DNA from: Phragmitibacter flavus | Lineage (GTDB): Bacteria; Verrucomicrobiota; Verrucomicrobiia; Verrucomicrobiales; Verrucomicrobiaceae | Direction: 5' to 3' | Assembly: GCF_005780165.1 (NCBI RefSeq) | Contig: NZ_VAUV01000008.1 | Location: forward strand, 248,001 to 312,000 | Length of the DNA stretch: 64,000 nt | Shown here: in pieces, positions 21,915-31,177 of the stretch | Layout of the letters: each line of letters starts with the position of its first letter | Numbering within the stretch: the first letter of the stretch is position 1 | Made by a program: the position numbers and the translations under genes | Notes under the pieces: model-generated | What the model saw: the letters and a program-made list of their open reading frames with translations, nothing else | The model's database searches: none | Told to the model about the DNA's origin: nothing

Positions 21915-22019
21915 ACGCGTTGATAATCCAACGCTTGATCGCATGCAAGGAAGCCCATCACCTGATGGACGCCATTGCATGCGAATCCATTCCCGCCAAT
22001 TGCCCGCACGATCATCGAC

Positions 22020-23414
22020 ATGAATATTCCCGCTTCCTCCCCCTCATCATCCTCCTCCAGACGCGATTTCCTCAAAACCACCACCAAAACAGCCGCCGGA
22101 CTTTCCGTGCTGTCGGGCATCACGCTCCCCCATGTTCACGCCGCCGTGGATGACACGGTGCGCATGGCCTTGATCGGCTGTGGTGGACGTGGAGGCGGTG
22201 CCGCCAGCAACGCCCTCTCCGTCAACGGGGCGCCCACCCGTTTGGTTGCCATGGCCGATGTGCAGCCCAACCGGCTCAATGCGGCGCACGATGCGTTGTC
22301 CAAAAAGCATCCCGACAAGATGTCCGTGTCGGAGGATGCCAAATTCATCGGCTTCGACGCCTACAAAAAAGCGGTGGACGTGCTCAAGCCCGGCGACATT
22401 GCCATGTTCGCCACCCCTCCGGCGTTCCGCTGGGTGCATTACCAATACGCCATCGAACGCGGCATCAACATTTTCATGGAAAAACCTCTTTCCGTTGATG
22501 GCCCCACGTCCAAACGCATGCTGGAGCTGAACGAGCTAGCCAAAAAGAAAGGGCTCAAAGTCGCTGTTGGCCTAATGTGCCGCCACTGCAAGGTGCGCAA
22601 AGATCTTTACAATCGTGTTCAGGATGGCGAAATCGGCGACATCGTTCTCGCCCGCGCCTATCGCATGCAGGCACCGGTTGCCTCCTGCTTTTCCAAACGA
22701 CGCCCCCCGGAAACCCCGGAACTGATCTGGCAGATTCAGCGTTTCCACTCCTTCCTCTGGGCCAGCGGTGGTGCTTACAGCGACTTCTTCATTCACAACA
22801 TCGACGAAGCCTGCTGGATGAAAAATGACTGGCCGGTTGAAGCCCAGGCCAGCGGCGGACGCACTGATCGCGGCGAGTTTGTCGACCAGAACTTCGATCA
22901 CTATTCGGTCGAATACACCTGGAAGGACGGCAGCAAATTTTTCTTCGAAGGCCGCAACATCACCGGCTGCCGCAACGAATTTTCCACGCACATCCATGGC
23001 ACCAAAGGCAATGCCATCGTCTCGAATGCCGGTCACCTTCCAGCCCGCAGCGCCATCTTCAAAGGCCTTGGTCGCAAAGTTGAAGATCGCGTGTGGAGCG
23101 CCCCACAGCCCGAGCCAAACCCGTATCAATTGGAGTGGGACGACTTCCTTGCGGCCATCCGCAACAACGAAGACTACAACGAAATGGAGCGCGGGGTGAA
23201 AGCCAGTCTGGTCACCTGCATGGGTCGCATGGCAGCGCATACCGGACAGATCATCACCTACGATCAAATGCTCAACTGCCCCCACGAGTTCGCGCCTGGA
23301 GCCGACAAATTCACCCTCGACGGACCCGCTCCGATTCGCGAAAACGCCGAAGGCCGCTACCCGGTTCCCATCCCCGGCAAACTTCGTGATCGCGAATATG
23401 CTGACGCTGTCTAG
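22020..23414 (+). CDS. Tat-exported Gfo/Idh/MocA family oxidoreductase
   Basis: A 464-aa NAD(P)-binding oxidoreductase with a twin-arginine signal: from the ATG at 22020, SSRRDFLKTTTKTAAGLSVLSG precedes VHAAVDD. After the signal come the Rossmann motif LIGCGGRGGG, the family EKP motif (IFMEKPLSVDG), and a C-terminal Gfo/Idh/MocA domain with the YSDFFIHNIDEACWM His region. Members oxidise or isomerise sugars and inositols. Tat export fits a cofactor-bound periplasmic sugar enzyme, a family that is abundant in Planctomycetota and Verrucomicrobiota. An in-frame start at 21975 exists but would bury the Tat motif. Confidence 0.9.
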   Translation: MNIPASSPSSSSSRRDFLKTTTKTAAGLSVLSGITLPHVHAAVDDTVRMALIGCGGRGGGAASNALSVNGAPTRLVAMADVQPNRLNAAHDALSKKHPDKMSVSEDAKFIGFDAYKKAVDVLKPGDIAMFATPPAFRWVHYQYAIERGINIFMEKPLSVDGPTSKRMLELNELAKKKGLKVAVGLMCRHCKVRKDLYNRVQDGEIGDIVLARAYRMQAPVASCFSKRRPPETPELIWQIQRFHSFLWASGGAYSDFFIHNIDEACWMKNDWPVEAQASGGRTDRGEFVDQNFDHYSVEYTWKDGSKFFFEGRNITGCRNEFSTHIHGTKGNAIVSNAGHLPARSAIFKGLGRKVEDRVWSAPQPEPNPYQLEWDDFLAAIRNNEDYNEMERGVKASLVTCMGRMAAHTGQIITYDQMLNCPHEFAPGADKFTLDGPAPIRENAEGRYPVPIPGKLRDREYADAV

Positions 23415-23472
23415 GAAGCTTTTGCCATCCTGATTGGTGGTTCAGTCTTTGGCTGGCCCCCAAATTGGGAAA

Positions 23473-23766
23473 TTAATTCACGCCCGGAATCCACTTGAAC
23501 GGAGCCTTAAGCGCTCCGCCAGTTTTTTTCAGCAGGCCGGGCTCGGGCGTTTCCTCTGTTCCATCTGGAGCCGGAGCCGTCTCAGCCACTGCCACTGGCT
23601 TGGCAAGCTGTGCCGGGGCGGTCACCACCACGCGTTCACTGGTCACCCATTGACTGGTCGATGGATTAAACTCCTGCGTCCGCGAAATGCCGCCAGGGGT
23701 CGGTGAAGATGAGCAGCAAGCCAGCAAGCCGGAGGCGCAGATACCAAGAATTCGAAGCGTGGACAT
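23473..23766 (-). CDS. small putative lipoprotein
   Basis: A 97-aa protein from the ATG at 23766 (MSTLRILGICASG). Its lipobox LLAC is followed directly by CSSSPTPGG, so lipidation at the first Cys is expected. The mature part is Pro/Ala/Thr-rich and low complexity, ending in LKKTGGALKAPFKWIPGVN. No function is recognisable. It lies between two Gfo/Idh/MocA genes but on the opposite strand. Confidence 0.65.
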   Translation of the reverse strand: MSTLRILGICASGLLACCSSSPTPGGISRTQEFNPSTSQWVTSERVVVTAPAQLAKPVAVAETAPAPDGTEETPEPGLLKKTGGALKAPFKWIPGVN

Positions 23767-23938
23767 ACCGATTGATAAACTCAATTGGCACAAGGCACAA
23801 GGTCTTGTCGTCACTTGATCCGCGAAAACTGACACCGTTCCCACGCCGTTTCGACAAGATGAATGAAAATTTATTTAGCCACAGGCTCGCCATCTGACCG
23901 GCGACCATTTTATGCTGCTCATGCGCACACACAAAATC

Positions 23939-25222
23939 ATGAGCCAACCCATCAAAATTGCCCTCGTCGGCGTCGGCATGTTCGGCGGCGATGTCCACGC
24001 CCGCACCTATGCAGATCTGCAGCGCTTCGGCATTGGTGGACAACTTGCGCGCATCGGTCTCGACGCCTGGACCCGCGACCTCGCCCCACTGCACTTCGAA
24101 CTCACCGCCATCGCCGCCCGCACAGAGAAGTCCGCCGTCAAAGCAGCGACGCAATTTCATGATTCGACAGGCCACCGCCCCCTCATCTTTCATGGCGACG
24201 AGCCCTGGCTTGAACTGCTCGATGCCGTGCCCGATCTCGACATTCTCGCCGTCGCCACTCCCGATCATCTGCACACCCAACCGATCCTTGCCGCCCTTGC
24301 ACGTGGCGTGCATGTGATCACCGAAAAACCGATGTGCCTCAGCATTCACGAGGCCGACACCATCATCGAACTCGCCGCGCAAAAGAAGTGCATCGTCGCC
24401 GTCGACATGCACAAACGCTATGATCCCGATCACCTGCGCATCCGCCACGACATCCAACATCGCATCGGCACTCCACTCTACGGCTCCGCCTATCTGGAGG
24501 AACCGCTGGAAGTCAGCGCTTCCACCTTCAAATGGGTCGAATCCAGCGATCCTTTCAGCTACGTGGGCCCGCACTGGACCGATCTCATCTGGCACTACTA
24601 CCGTAGCAAACCCGTCGCCCTCACCGCCGTTGGACAAAAACGACGGCTCATTCGCGACAACATTGATGCCTACGACGCCGTGCAGGTCCGCGTGGACTAC
24701 GCCAACGGCATGAGCATTCATTTTCACAACAACTGGATCACCCCCTCCGATTTCGAAGGCCCGGTCAATCAAGGCCACGAAATCGTCGGCACCGATGGCA
24801 AGGTGGAAAGCGATCAGCAATACCGCGGTTTCCGGTTTTGGAATCAGGGTGGCGGTTCTCGCACCAGCAACAACCACTTCACCCGCGACATCCCCCGTCC
24901 CGATGGCTCCAGCGCCTACCTCGGTTATGGAGTCGACAGCCTCACCGCCTGCGTCGCCGCCATTTGTCGCGTGGCCCGCTTCAACGATTCGCCGTCAGAC
25001 GTTGCCACCATCTACCCCACCGCCGCCGACGCCCGCATCAGCACGGCGATCATCCATGCCGCCGCCATCGTGCGCGACCTCAACTTCAAATACCTCAACG
25101 AGGGCAAGGGCACACCGGTCACTGCCCGCTTCGGCGACGATGGCATCACCATCATCGATCCCACGCGAGCCGAACAAGGACTGGAGCATGTTTTTCAGCG
25201 CATTTACTCGCTGCCACTCTGA
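23939..25222 (+). CDS. Gfo/Idh/MocA family oxidoreductase (cytoplasmic)
   Basis: About 427 aa from the ATG at 23939 (MSQPIKIALVGVGMFGGD); ATGs at 23912 and 23921 are alternatives. The Rossmann motif is VGVGMFGGDVHA, and the family motif is VHVITEKPMCLS, followed by VDMHKRYDPDH. A DLIWHYY segment provides the His usually found in the catalytic C-terminal domain. Unlike the exported paralogue at 22020, there is no signal peptide. It is probably a sugar or inositol dehydrogenase; the substrate is unknown. Confidence 0.87.
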   Translation: MSQPIKIALVGVGMFGGDVHARTYADLQRFGIGGQLARIGLDAWTRDLAPLHFELTAIAARTEKSAVKAATQFHDSTGHRPLIFHGDEPWLELLDAVPDLDILAVATPDHLHTQPILAALARGVHVITEKPMCLSIHEADTIIELAAQKKCIVAVDMHKRYDPDHLRIRHDIQHRIGTPLYGSAYLEEPLEVSASTFKWVESSDPFSYVGPHWTDLIWHYYRSKPVALTAVGQKRRLIRDNIDAYDAVQVRVDYANGMSIHFHNNWITPSDFEGPVNQGHEIVGTDGKVESDQQYRGFRFWNQGGGSRTSNNHFTRDIPRPDGSSAYLGYGVDSLTACVAAICRVARFNDSPSDVATIYPTAADARISTAIIHAAAIVRDLNFKYLNEGKGTPVTARFGDDGITIIDPTRAEQGLEHVFQRIYSLPL

Positions 25223-25292
25223 CTGACCCAACAACGGTTGTTCAAGCGACTTGTCTTTTTCAGCACGGGCAGGTAGGGTGCGTTTTTATTGC

Positions 25293-27293
25293 ATGCTCTG
25301 GACGCGATGGATCATTTTTGGACTTCCGACCTTGCTGGCCCTGCTCATCGTTTGGGCGGCGCTGCAATCCGTGGCGAGTCGTGATTCCGGCGGAGACGAG
25401 CTGGTGGTGGCGTCGGGCGAAGGCGTGCCGCCGACGTTGAACCCTTTTTTGCCCATGACGACGGTCGATCGCGAAGTCGCGGCGCTGGTGCATGAGCCTT
25501 TGCTGCGAATTGGCGCGACTGGAGAACTGGAAGGAGCATTGGCAAGTTCGTGGTCATGGACCCAGCAAACGCGTTTCTGGTTTTCGAATGCGTCGTTTGC
25601 CACCAAAGCGGCCGCAAAACTGAAGGCTTTGTCTCCCGAACAATGGCAGTTGTGGCAGCTTCAGGAAGCCGTTGCGGTCGACGCGGAGTTGCGGTTGCAA
25701 TTGAGCGCGGTCAACACCACCACGGGACCGGCGGTGCATGAGTTGATTTCCGAGTTTGGTCCCCTGCCGGTCGAAGTGCTGCGGGTGGAGTTGAATGGCG
25801 AGGCACGCGAACATCATGAGTTTTTCATGAGCGGTGCGGTGGAAGCGGCACAGGTGAAAGGTGTGCGGTTTGAAGGATCCACGGCTTATGAACTTCAGGT
25901 GAGCGGGGAGACCGTGAAATTTTTCGAGGAGTTGAACAAGTATTTCCGCAACCTCCCGGACCTGGAAGCGAGGTTGAGGTTTGTCCGGCGGGTGCCGATG
26001 CAGGACCGGCCGAGGCTGGAGTGGGCGTTGCGCGAAGACGCGGTGTTTCAAGATGGCTCAGCGGTGACGGCGGCAGACGTGGAAGCTTCGGTGAACTTGG
26101 TGCTCAGTCAGGGCTGGCCGGTGGACGGGGTGGAGGCGTTGCGTTTGATCGAAGCATGGGACACTTCCGCTCCGCGAAGGCCGCGGGTGACGTTTCGTGA
26201 GGTGTATGGTCCGGCGCTGATGGCTTTCGTGGATTTACCAGTGCTGCCGCACCGTTGGGTAGAAGCTTATGCGAAGCGGGTGGCAGCGGGCGAGAATCCG
26301 TTTATCGATCTGCCGCCGGTGGGAGCGGGCATTTTTCAGCTGGATGGTGATGTGGAGCGATCGCTGTTCCTCAGCCGCAAAGGCGGCGGTGCACGCGTGC
26401 AGTTTTTGTTGGATCAGAATCCCATGTCGATTCGCGCCGGATTTGCAATGAATCGTGTGGATGTGTTCTGGCCCGGCTCTGGCAGCACGGCCATGTTGGA
26501 TCGGGAACGTGGCGTCACCCTGCGCTCCGCACCGCCGCGCAACCGGTTGTTGGTGATGTGGAATTGTCGCAAGGCCCCGCTGAATGACTTGCGGGTGCGC
26601 GAAGCGCTAGCCCTTGGATTGGATCGTGAAGCGTTGGTGCAGGAATGGTTGCAAGGGCAGGGCTCGGTGGTGGAAGGCATTTTTCAACCAGGTTTGTGGT
26701 TCGCGGCCAATGTGCCCAATCAGGCAGTGGATCGGGCGAAGGCGCGGCAGATGTTGTATGATGCTGGTTGGGTGCCGGATGCGGCAGGCATGTTGAGCAA
26801 AAACGGAAGCGCGCTGCGGATCGAACTGCTGACCGTGGCAGGCAACGCGCAGCGAATCAATCTGGCGACCCGCCTGCAGGAACTGTGGCGTGAGTTGGGG
26901 GTGGAGCTGGTGGTGAAGGCGGTGCCATGGGACGAGATGCTGGATCGTCAGCTTCCGTCGCGACAATTCGATGCGGCTTTGATGGGATTGAACTTTGAGC
27001 GCAGTTGGGATCAGATGGAATTTTGGCATTCGAGCCGGGCGCGGCGCGGCATGAATTTCGCGGGGATTGAAGACGGTGGATTGGACACCCTGCTGACGGC
27101 GCTGCGGGTGGAGCAGGACCCGGTCAAGGTTGGCGAACTGGCACAAGATCTGGAAACCCGGCTGCTGGCTTTGCATCCCTTTTTGTCGCTGTTTGCTGGA
27201 GGCAACGTGGTGGCGCTCCGTGAAAATGCATTGCCTGAAACGCAGATTGGGAATGGGTTCAACCTTCGCCAGATTTTGGAGGCGCAGCGCTGA
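25293..27293 (+). CDS. ABC transporter substrate-binding protein, oligopeptide (family 5) type
   Basis: A 666-aa extracellular solute-binding protein. From the ATG at 25293 the N-terminus (MLWTRWIIFGLPTLLALLIVWAAL) is a hydrophobic membrane anchor or signal without a lipobox. SBP_bac_5 features include GEGVPPTLNPFLPMTTVDREV, WALREDAVFQDGSAVTAADVEAS, and LNDLRVREALALGLDREALVQEWL. It is larger than a typical OppA/DppA (about 540 aa), with an insertion around residues 90-210. Its TGA overlaps the permease ATG by 1 nt. It probably binds peptides or another family-5 ligand. Confidence 0.88.
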   Translation: MLWTRWIIFGLPTLLALLIVWAALQSVASRDSGGDELVVASGEGVPPTLNPFLPMTTVDREVAALVHEPLLRIGATGELEGALASSWSWTQQTRFWFSNASFATKAAAKLKALSPEQWQLWQLQEAVAVDAELRLQLSAVNTTTGPAVHELISEFGPLPVEVLRVELNGEAREHHEFFMSGAVEAAQVKGVRFEGSTAYELQVSGETVKFFEELNKYFRNLPDLEARLRFVRRVPMQDRPRLEWALREDAVFQDGSAVTAADVEASVNLVLSQGWPVDGVEALRLIEAWDTSAPRRPRVTFREVYGPALMAFVDLPVLPHRWVEAYAKRVAAGENPFIDLPPVGAGIFQLDGDVERSLFLSRKGGGARVQFLLDQNPMSIRAGFAMNRVDVFWPGSGSTAMLDRERGVTLRSAPPRNRLLVMWNCRKAPLNDLRVREALALGLDREALVQEWLQGQGSVVEGIFQPGLWFAANVPNQAVDRAKARQMLYDAGWVPDAAGMLSKNGSALRIELLTVAGNAQRINLATRLQELWRELGVELVVKAVPWDEMLDRQLPSRQFDAALMGLNFERSWDQMEFWHSSRARRGMNFAGIEDGGLDTLLTALRVEQDPVKVGELAQDLETRLLALHPFLSLFAGGNVVALRENALPETQIGNGFNLRQILEAQR

Positions 27294-28861
27294 TGGAAAG
27301 ATTGCCTGCCCATCCGAAAAGACTGCCACTGTTGACCTTTGTAATCGGCGCACTGGTTGCCTTGCTGGTGCTCGGATCGGGCGGAGCAAGTGCGGGTGAT
27401 GCCTTGCGTTTGTTGAGCGGCGTGCTGCCGGTTGGAGGCGAGGGCGATGGTTCGCTGCGAGTGCTCTTGTGGCGGATGTGCCGCACCTTTTTGCTGGTCA
27501 CGCTGGCGATGCTGACGGGAATGAGTTTTGGCCTCGCGGTCGCGGTTTTGCTGGCCGGGTGGTGGCGACCATTGCGACTGGTGATCGGCTGGACGTCACG
27601 CACGCTGGGAGCAATTCCCCCGATGGCGTGGGCGTTGGGATTGCTGTTCCTGCTGGTGCAGGTGTGGCGACTGCCCGTGGAATCTTTATTTCCGAGTCGA
27701 CCGGGTGCCGACTTGGATTCCTGGATGATGAAGTCTGGACGCGCCTTGTGGTCGATTCTCGCCCCCGCACTCGCCTTGGCCCTGCCGGTTTTTGCGCTGA
27801 CACTGCGTGCCTGTTTGTTGCGCCTCGATTACCTTTGGAAACAACCGTTGGCCCTGTCGCTGCGGGCGAGAGGCTGTTCCAACCGCCTGATTCGAAGTCA
27901 GCATTGGGTGCCGCGCCTGTGGCCACACGTGGTGCGTCTGGCCTGGCCGGTGGCGGCGCTGTGTCTGGCGTTTTCCATCCCGGTGGAAGAAGTTTTCAGG
28001 CTGGATGGCTGGGGGCTTTTCATGGCAGAGGCACTGCGACAACGGGAATCCACCTCGCTCGCCGCCGGCATCTACGGGGCGTGCATGCTGCTGGCCCTTT
28101 GGTTCGCCCTTTTTGCATGGCTGGAAAAACCTCTGGCTGCAACTGGCCGCCTGACTCGACTGCGACTGCCCAAAAGTCGCGGCCCCTGGATCGCGGGTGC
28201 TGTCTTGCTGCTCTTGCTGACCAGCGCTCCTGGGTGGGGCGTCGATCAGAGTTGGTGGCTGCCTTCGCTGGCTCCACTTTGGGGCGAACTGAAGACGGCC
28301 CTCACCCTTGCAGCACTCGGTTGGATTGCTGTCGTGCTCGGATTGTTCAGCCCCCTGGCCATCGTCGCCTGGGTGGTGGTGGCCTTGCTGCTGCCGGTCG
28401 AAGGCTCGCTTCTCTTATTGCTGGCACTTGCCCTCGCCCTTCCAGAATGGTTACAGGCCCGCGGAGAATTGCAGCGCGTGCGGCAATCGGGATTCATGAT
28501 GGCATCAAGGATGATGGGAGGCAATGTCCGGCTCCAGTTCTGGAGGCACGCATCACGTCTGCTGGGTCCCTCACTTGGTGCCGGATTTTTCCGCATGGCC
28601 GCCTCCGCTTTAATATGGATGAGCCTGCTGACCTTCTTCGGCTTTGGCTTGGCTGAAGGTTTGCCGGATCCTGCCTGGGGCGCGCTGGTGCATGCGAATT
28701 CCGCTTCCGTCCTGGATGATCCCCTGCCCGCTCTCGCTCCGGCCTGCTGGGTGGCCTTTTGGTGCTTGTGTTTCCAATGGTTCGCGCGAGGGTTTGGCTT
28801 TGGCGGACCACCGATCCCCTCGACTCAACCTCCTGTCACCACGTCCACGTCCCGAAAATGA
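27293..28861 (+). CDS. fused double permease of oligopeptide-type ABC importer
   Basis: A 522-aa polytopic membrane protein. It appears to carry two binding-protein-dependent permease units in tandem. The first half (about 1-290) has an EAA-like loop in ARGCSNRLIRSQHWVPRLWPHV. The second (about 295-510) has a matching loop near MMGGNVRLQFWRHASRLLGPSL. In typical dpp/opp systems these are separate DppB and DppC proteins. The gene is sandwiched between the binding protein (1-nt overlap) and the ATPase (4-nt overlap), so all three are translationally coupled. Confidence 0.83.
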   Translation: MERLPAHPKRLPLLTFVIGALVALLVLGSGGASAGDALRLLSGVLPVGGEGDGSLRVLLWRMCRTFLLVTLAMLTGMSFGLAVAVLLAGWWRPLRLVIGWTSRTLGAIPPMAWALGLLFLLVQVWRLPVESLFPSRPGADLDSWMMKSGRALWSILAPALALALPVFALTLRACLLRLDYLWKQPLALSLRARGCSNRLIRSQHWVPRLWPHVVRLAWPVAALCLAFSIPVEEVFRLDGWGLFMAEALRQRESTSLAAGIYGACMLLALWFALFAWLEKPLAATGRLTRLRLPKSRGPWIAGAVLLLLLTSAPGWGVDQSWWLPSLAPLWGELKTALTLAALGWIAVVLGLFSPLAIVAWVVVALLLPVEGSLLLLLALALALPEWLQARGELQRVRQSGFMMASRMMGGNVRLQFWRHASRLLGPSLGAGFFRMAASALIWMSLLTFFGFGLAEGLPDPAWGALVHANSASVLDDPLPALAPACWVAFWCLCFQWFARGFGFGGPPIPSTQPPVTTSTSRK

Positions 28862-29721
28862 TGCCTGCGCCGGATTCCACCCCACTGCTGGAGATTGAAG
28901 ATCTCAAGATCGCATTTCAGCGCTATCGGCAGGAGCCGGTGCTGGCGGTGAAAGGCATTGATCTGCAACTTTTGCGCGGTGAAAGCCTGGCCATTGTCGG
29001 CGAAAGCGGCAGCGGCAAAAGCGTCACTGCCTTGTCCCTGGCAAGACTGCTGCCTGAGCCACAAACCAAAATCACTGCGAAAACTTTGCGAGTGAACGGC
29101 CACGACGTGCTGAATATGAACGAGCGGGCCCTGCGCCGCATGCGCGGCAAAGAAATCGCCTACGTTTTCCAGGAACCGTCATCCTCGTTAAATCCGGTAT
29201 TAACCATTCGCACCCAAATGGCCGAGGCTCTGCGCCTGCATCGGCCCGACGTGACCAATCTCGACGAGGAAATTATCCAGTGGCTCTACAAGGTCGGCAT
29301 CGTCGAACCCGAAAAACGCCTGCGCGCCTATCCCCACGAACTCTCCGGCGGCATGCAACAACGCGTCATGATCGCCATGGCCCTGTGCTGCCAGCCACAG
29401 CTGCTGATCGCCGATGAACCGACCACCGCGTTGGATGTGACCATTCAAAAACAGATCATCGACCTGCTCGCCGACCTGCGCACCAGTCTCGGCATGAGCA
29501 TCGTGTTGATCACCCACAATTTCGCCATCATCCGCAACATCGCCGACAAAGTGGCCGTGATGTTCCGGGGGCAGATCGTCGAAAGCGGTTCGACTGAGGA
29601 AGTGCTCGCCAATCCCCAGCACCCCTACACGAAAGCGTTGATCGCCTGCGTCCCTAAACTCGGGGTCCAGCAGGACAAGCTGCAAACCATCGACTACGCC
29701 GCCGTCGAAGCGGCACTTTGA
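28858..29721 (+). CDS. oligopeptide-type ABC transporter ATP-binding protein
   Basis: A 287-aa ATPase from the ATG at 28858, which overlaps the permease stop by 4 nt; a second ATG follows immediately at 28861. It has Walker A GESGSGKS, the signature LSGGMQQRV, Walker [13 protein letters not shown], and the H-loop LITHNFA. The C-terminal part shows the oligopeptide-type HPYTKAL motif, but the tail is shorter than in DppD/OppD. Only one ATPase is encoded here, so it may act as a homodimer on the fused permease. Confidence 0.9.
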   Translation: MMPAPDSTPLLEIEDLKIAFQRYRQEPVLAVKGIDLQLLRGESLAIVGESGSGKSVTALSLARLLPEPQTKITAKTLRVNGHDVLNMNERALRRMRGKEIAYVFQEPSSSLNPVLTIRTQMAEALRLHRPDVTNLDEEIIQWLYKVGIVEPEKRLRAYPHELSGGMQQRVMIAMALCCQPQLLIADEPTTALDVTIQKQIIDLLADLRTSLGMSIVLITHNFAIIRNIADKVAVMFRGQIVESGSTEEVLANPQHPYTKALIACVPKLGVQQDKLQTIDYAAVEAAL

Positions 29722-29773
29722 GAGGGAACACACACGCATTTCGCGCCAGTTCCCCAACATCGATCGAATCCGA

Positions 29774-30199
29774 TCAATAAGCGAAAATCTCGCCGTCCTT
29801 GAAGAAGCGCTTCAACTCGGCCGCCGCAGCTTCCGGAGAATCGCTGGCGTGCACCACGTTGATCATCGAATCTTCACCAAAATCACCACGGATCGTGCCT
29901 TTGTCGGCCTTGCGTGAATCGGTCGGTCCGAGCAAGTCGCGAACACGGGGAATCACTTCCTCACCGCTCAACGCCAGCGCCACCACGGGAGCGCTTTTCA
30001 TGAACTGCACCACGTCAGGGAAAAACGGACGCTCCACAATGTGCGCGTAATGTTCCTTCAAGAGTTCATCCGTCAGTTGCAACATCTTGAGACCACGAAC
30101 GCGAAAGCCTTCGCCTTCAAAACGCTTGAGCACTTCGCCACACAAGCTTTTGGAAACAGCGTCTGGCTTGAGGAGAATGAGAGTGGTTTGTTCGGGCAT
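29774..30199 (-). CDS. ndk: nucleoside diphosphate kinase
   Basis: Transfers the gamma-phosphate between NTPs and NDPs. It is 141 aa, the normal length, starting MPEQTTLILLKPDAV. The phosphohistidine lies in the conserved NVVHASDS, preceded by GTIRGDFGE. It is a single gene between the importer operon and a secreted protein gene. Confidence 0.97.
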   Translation of the reverse strand: MPEQTTLILLKPDAVSKSLCGEVLKRFEGEGFRVRGLKMLQLTDELLKEHYAHIVERPFFPDVVQFMKSAPVVALALSGEEVIPRVRDLLGPTDSRKADKGTIRGDFGEDSMINVVHASDSPEAAAAELKRFFKDGEIFAY

Positions 30200-30248
30200 G
30201 GGGCGCGTTTCATACGGTCAATCCGGCCTTCCGTCAAGCCCGCAAGCA

Positions 30249-31067
30249 TCAAAACGGCTTGCCATAAGCCCGGCAACGGTTCGCCCAGCCCGCCATCCAA
30301 CGTTTCTCTCCACGCTCGGGCGGACTGTTCGCCACCCGTCGCGCCAGCATCCGTTCCGACGCCGCTGCAAATGCCGCCGGTGCCCGCGCCGCATCTGGAG
30401 TCTCCATCGCAGTCAGCACCTGCAACAATCCCCAACCCTCACCACGATACCGTTCCTTCGGATTCAAACCTTCGCCCTTGAAGTTTACGTAATCGATCAT
30501 CGCAAAATTCCCCGCTGCCGACATCCGCAGCAGCGCCATGTTGCGCGCCACCTTTTCCCCCTGCCGACCCGCCGCCTGACGAAACTTCGGCTCTGCCTGT
30601 TGCAGCCGGTGCATGATAAACAAGGTTTGCTCCCGCACTGTCGCTGCCAGCAAGGTGCGCAAATCCCGTTGCCACGGACCCTGACTGTCCTTCAAAAACG
30701 CCGCCCGGGTTGGCCAGGGACAATCACGCATCCCAGCCAGCCAATTCGGCAGCCTCACCCCACGCGAACCCAGCCACTGCACCAGTTTCGGAAAACTTTC
30801 CTCAAACGGTCCCTCCACGCCTTCAGGATACCAGATAAAGTGACCGATTCCCAACGACGCAAAATTCTCCCCCGTGTTCCAGCTCGTCAAACCTTCCACT
30901 GTGCCCGCGCACTCATTTTGCCAGATTCTTTTGCCCACACGATCCAGATCCCCGCCACTCAACGCCGGTTGCGCCATCAAAAACGCAGGAGCCAAAACTG
31001 CCACCATCACCGCCAGAAACCGCACGGATGGGTCAAAAAATGTAAATGATCTCTTCATGTTTCGCAT
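30249..31067 (-). CDS. secreted protein of unknown function, possibly lysozyme-like
   Basis: A 272-aa protein with an N-terminal signal (hydrophobic FLAVMVAVLAPAFLMAQPA). The mature protein opens with GKRIWQNECAGTVEGLTSWN and GENFASLGIGHFIWYPEG. A conserved Glu followed some 20 residues later by a GIGHFIWYP block is reminiscent of lysozyme/muramidase active-site layouts, but I cannot assign it to a named family. A second ATG at 31058 is an alternative start. It reads away from the FHA protein gene. Confidence 0.6.
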   Translation of the reverse strand: MRNMKRSFTFFDPSVRFLAVMVAVLAPAFLMAQPALSGGDLDRVGKRIWQNECAGTVEGLTSWNTGENFASLGIGHFIWYPEGVEGPFEESFPKLVQWLGSRGVRLPNWLAGMRDCPWPTRAAFLKDSQGPWQRDLRTLLAATVREQTLFIMHRLQQAEPKFRQAAGRQGEKVARNMALLRMSAAGNFAMIDYVNFKGEGLNPKERYRGEGWGLLQVLTAMETPDAARAPAAFAAASERMLARRVANSPPERGEKRWMAGWANRCRAYGKPF

Positions 31068-31177
31068 TGATTCGTTTCCATAATCGCCTCAAGTAGGCTT
31101 TCTGCGCGGAAGGCAGCGTCCAACCCCCACCAAAGATCCAATCGCACCCAAAAGCAACCTCACATCAAAGACAGCTC

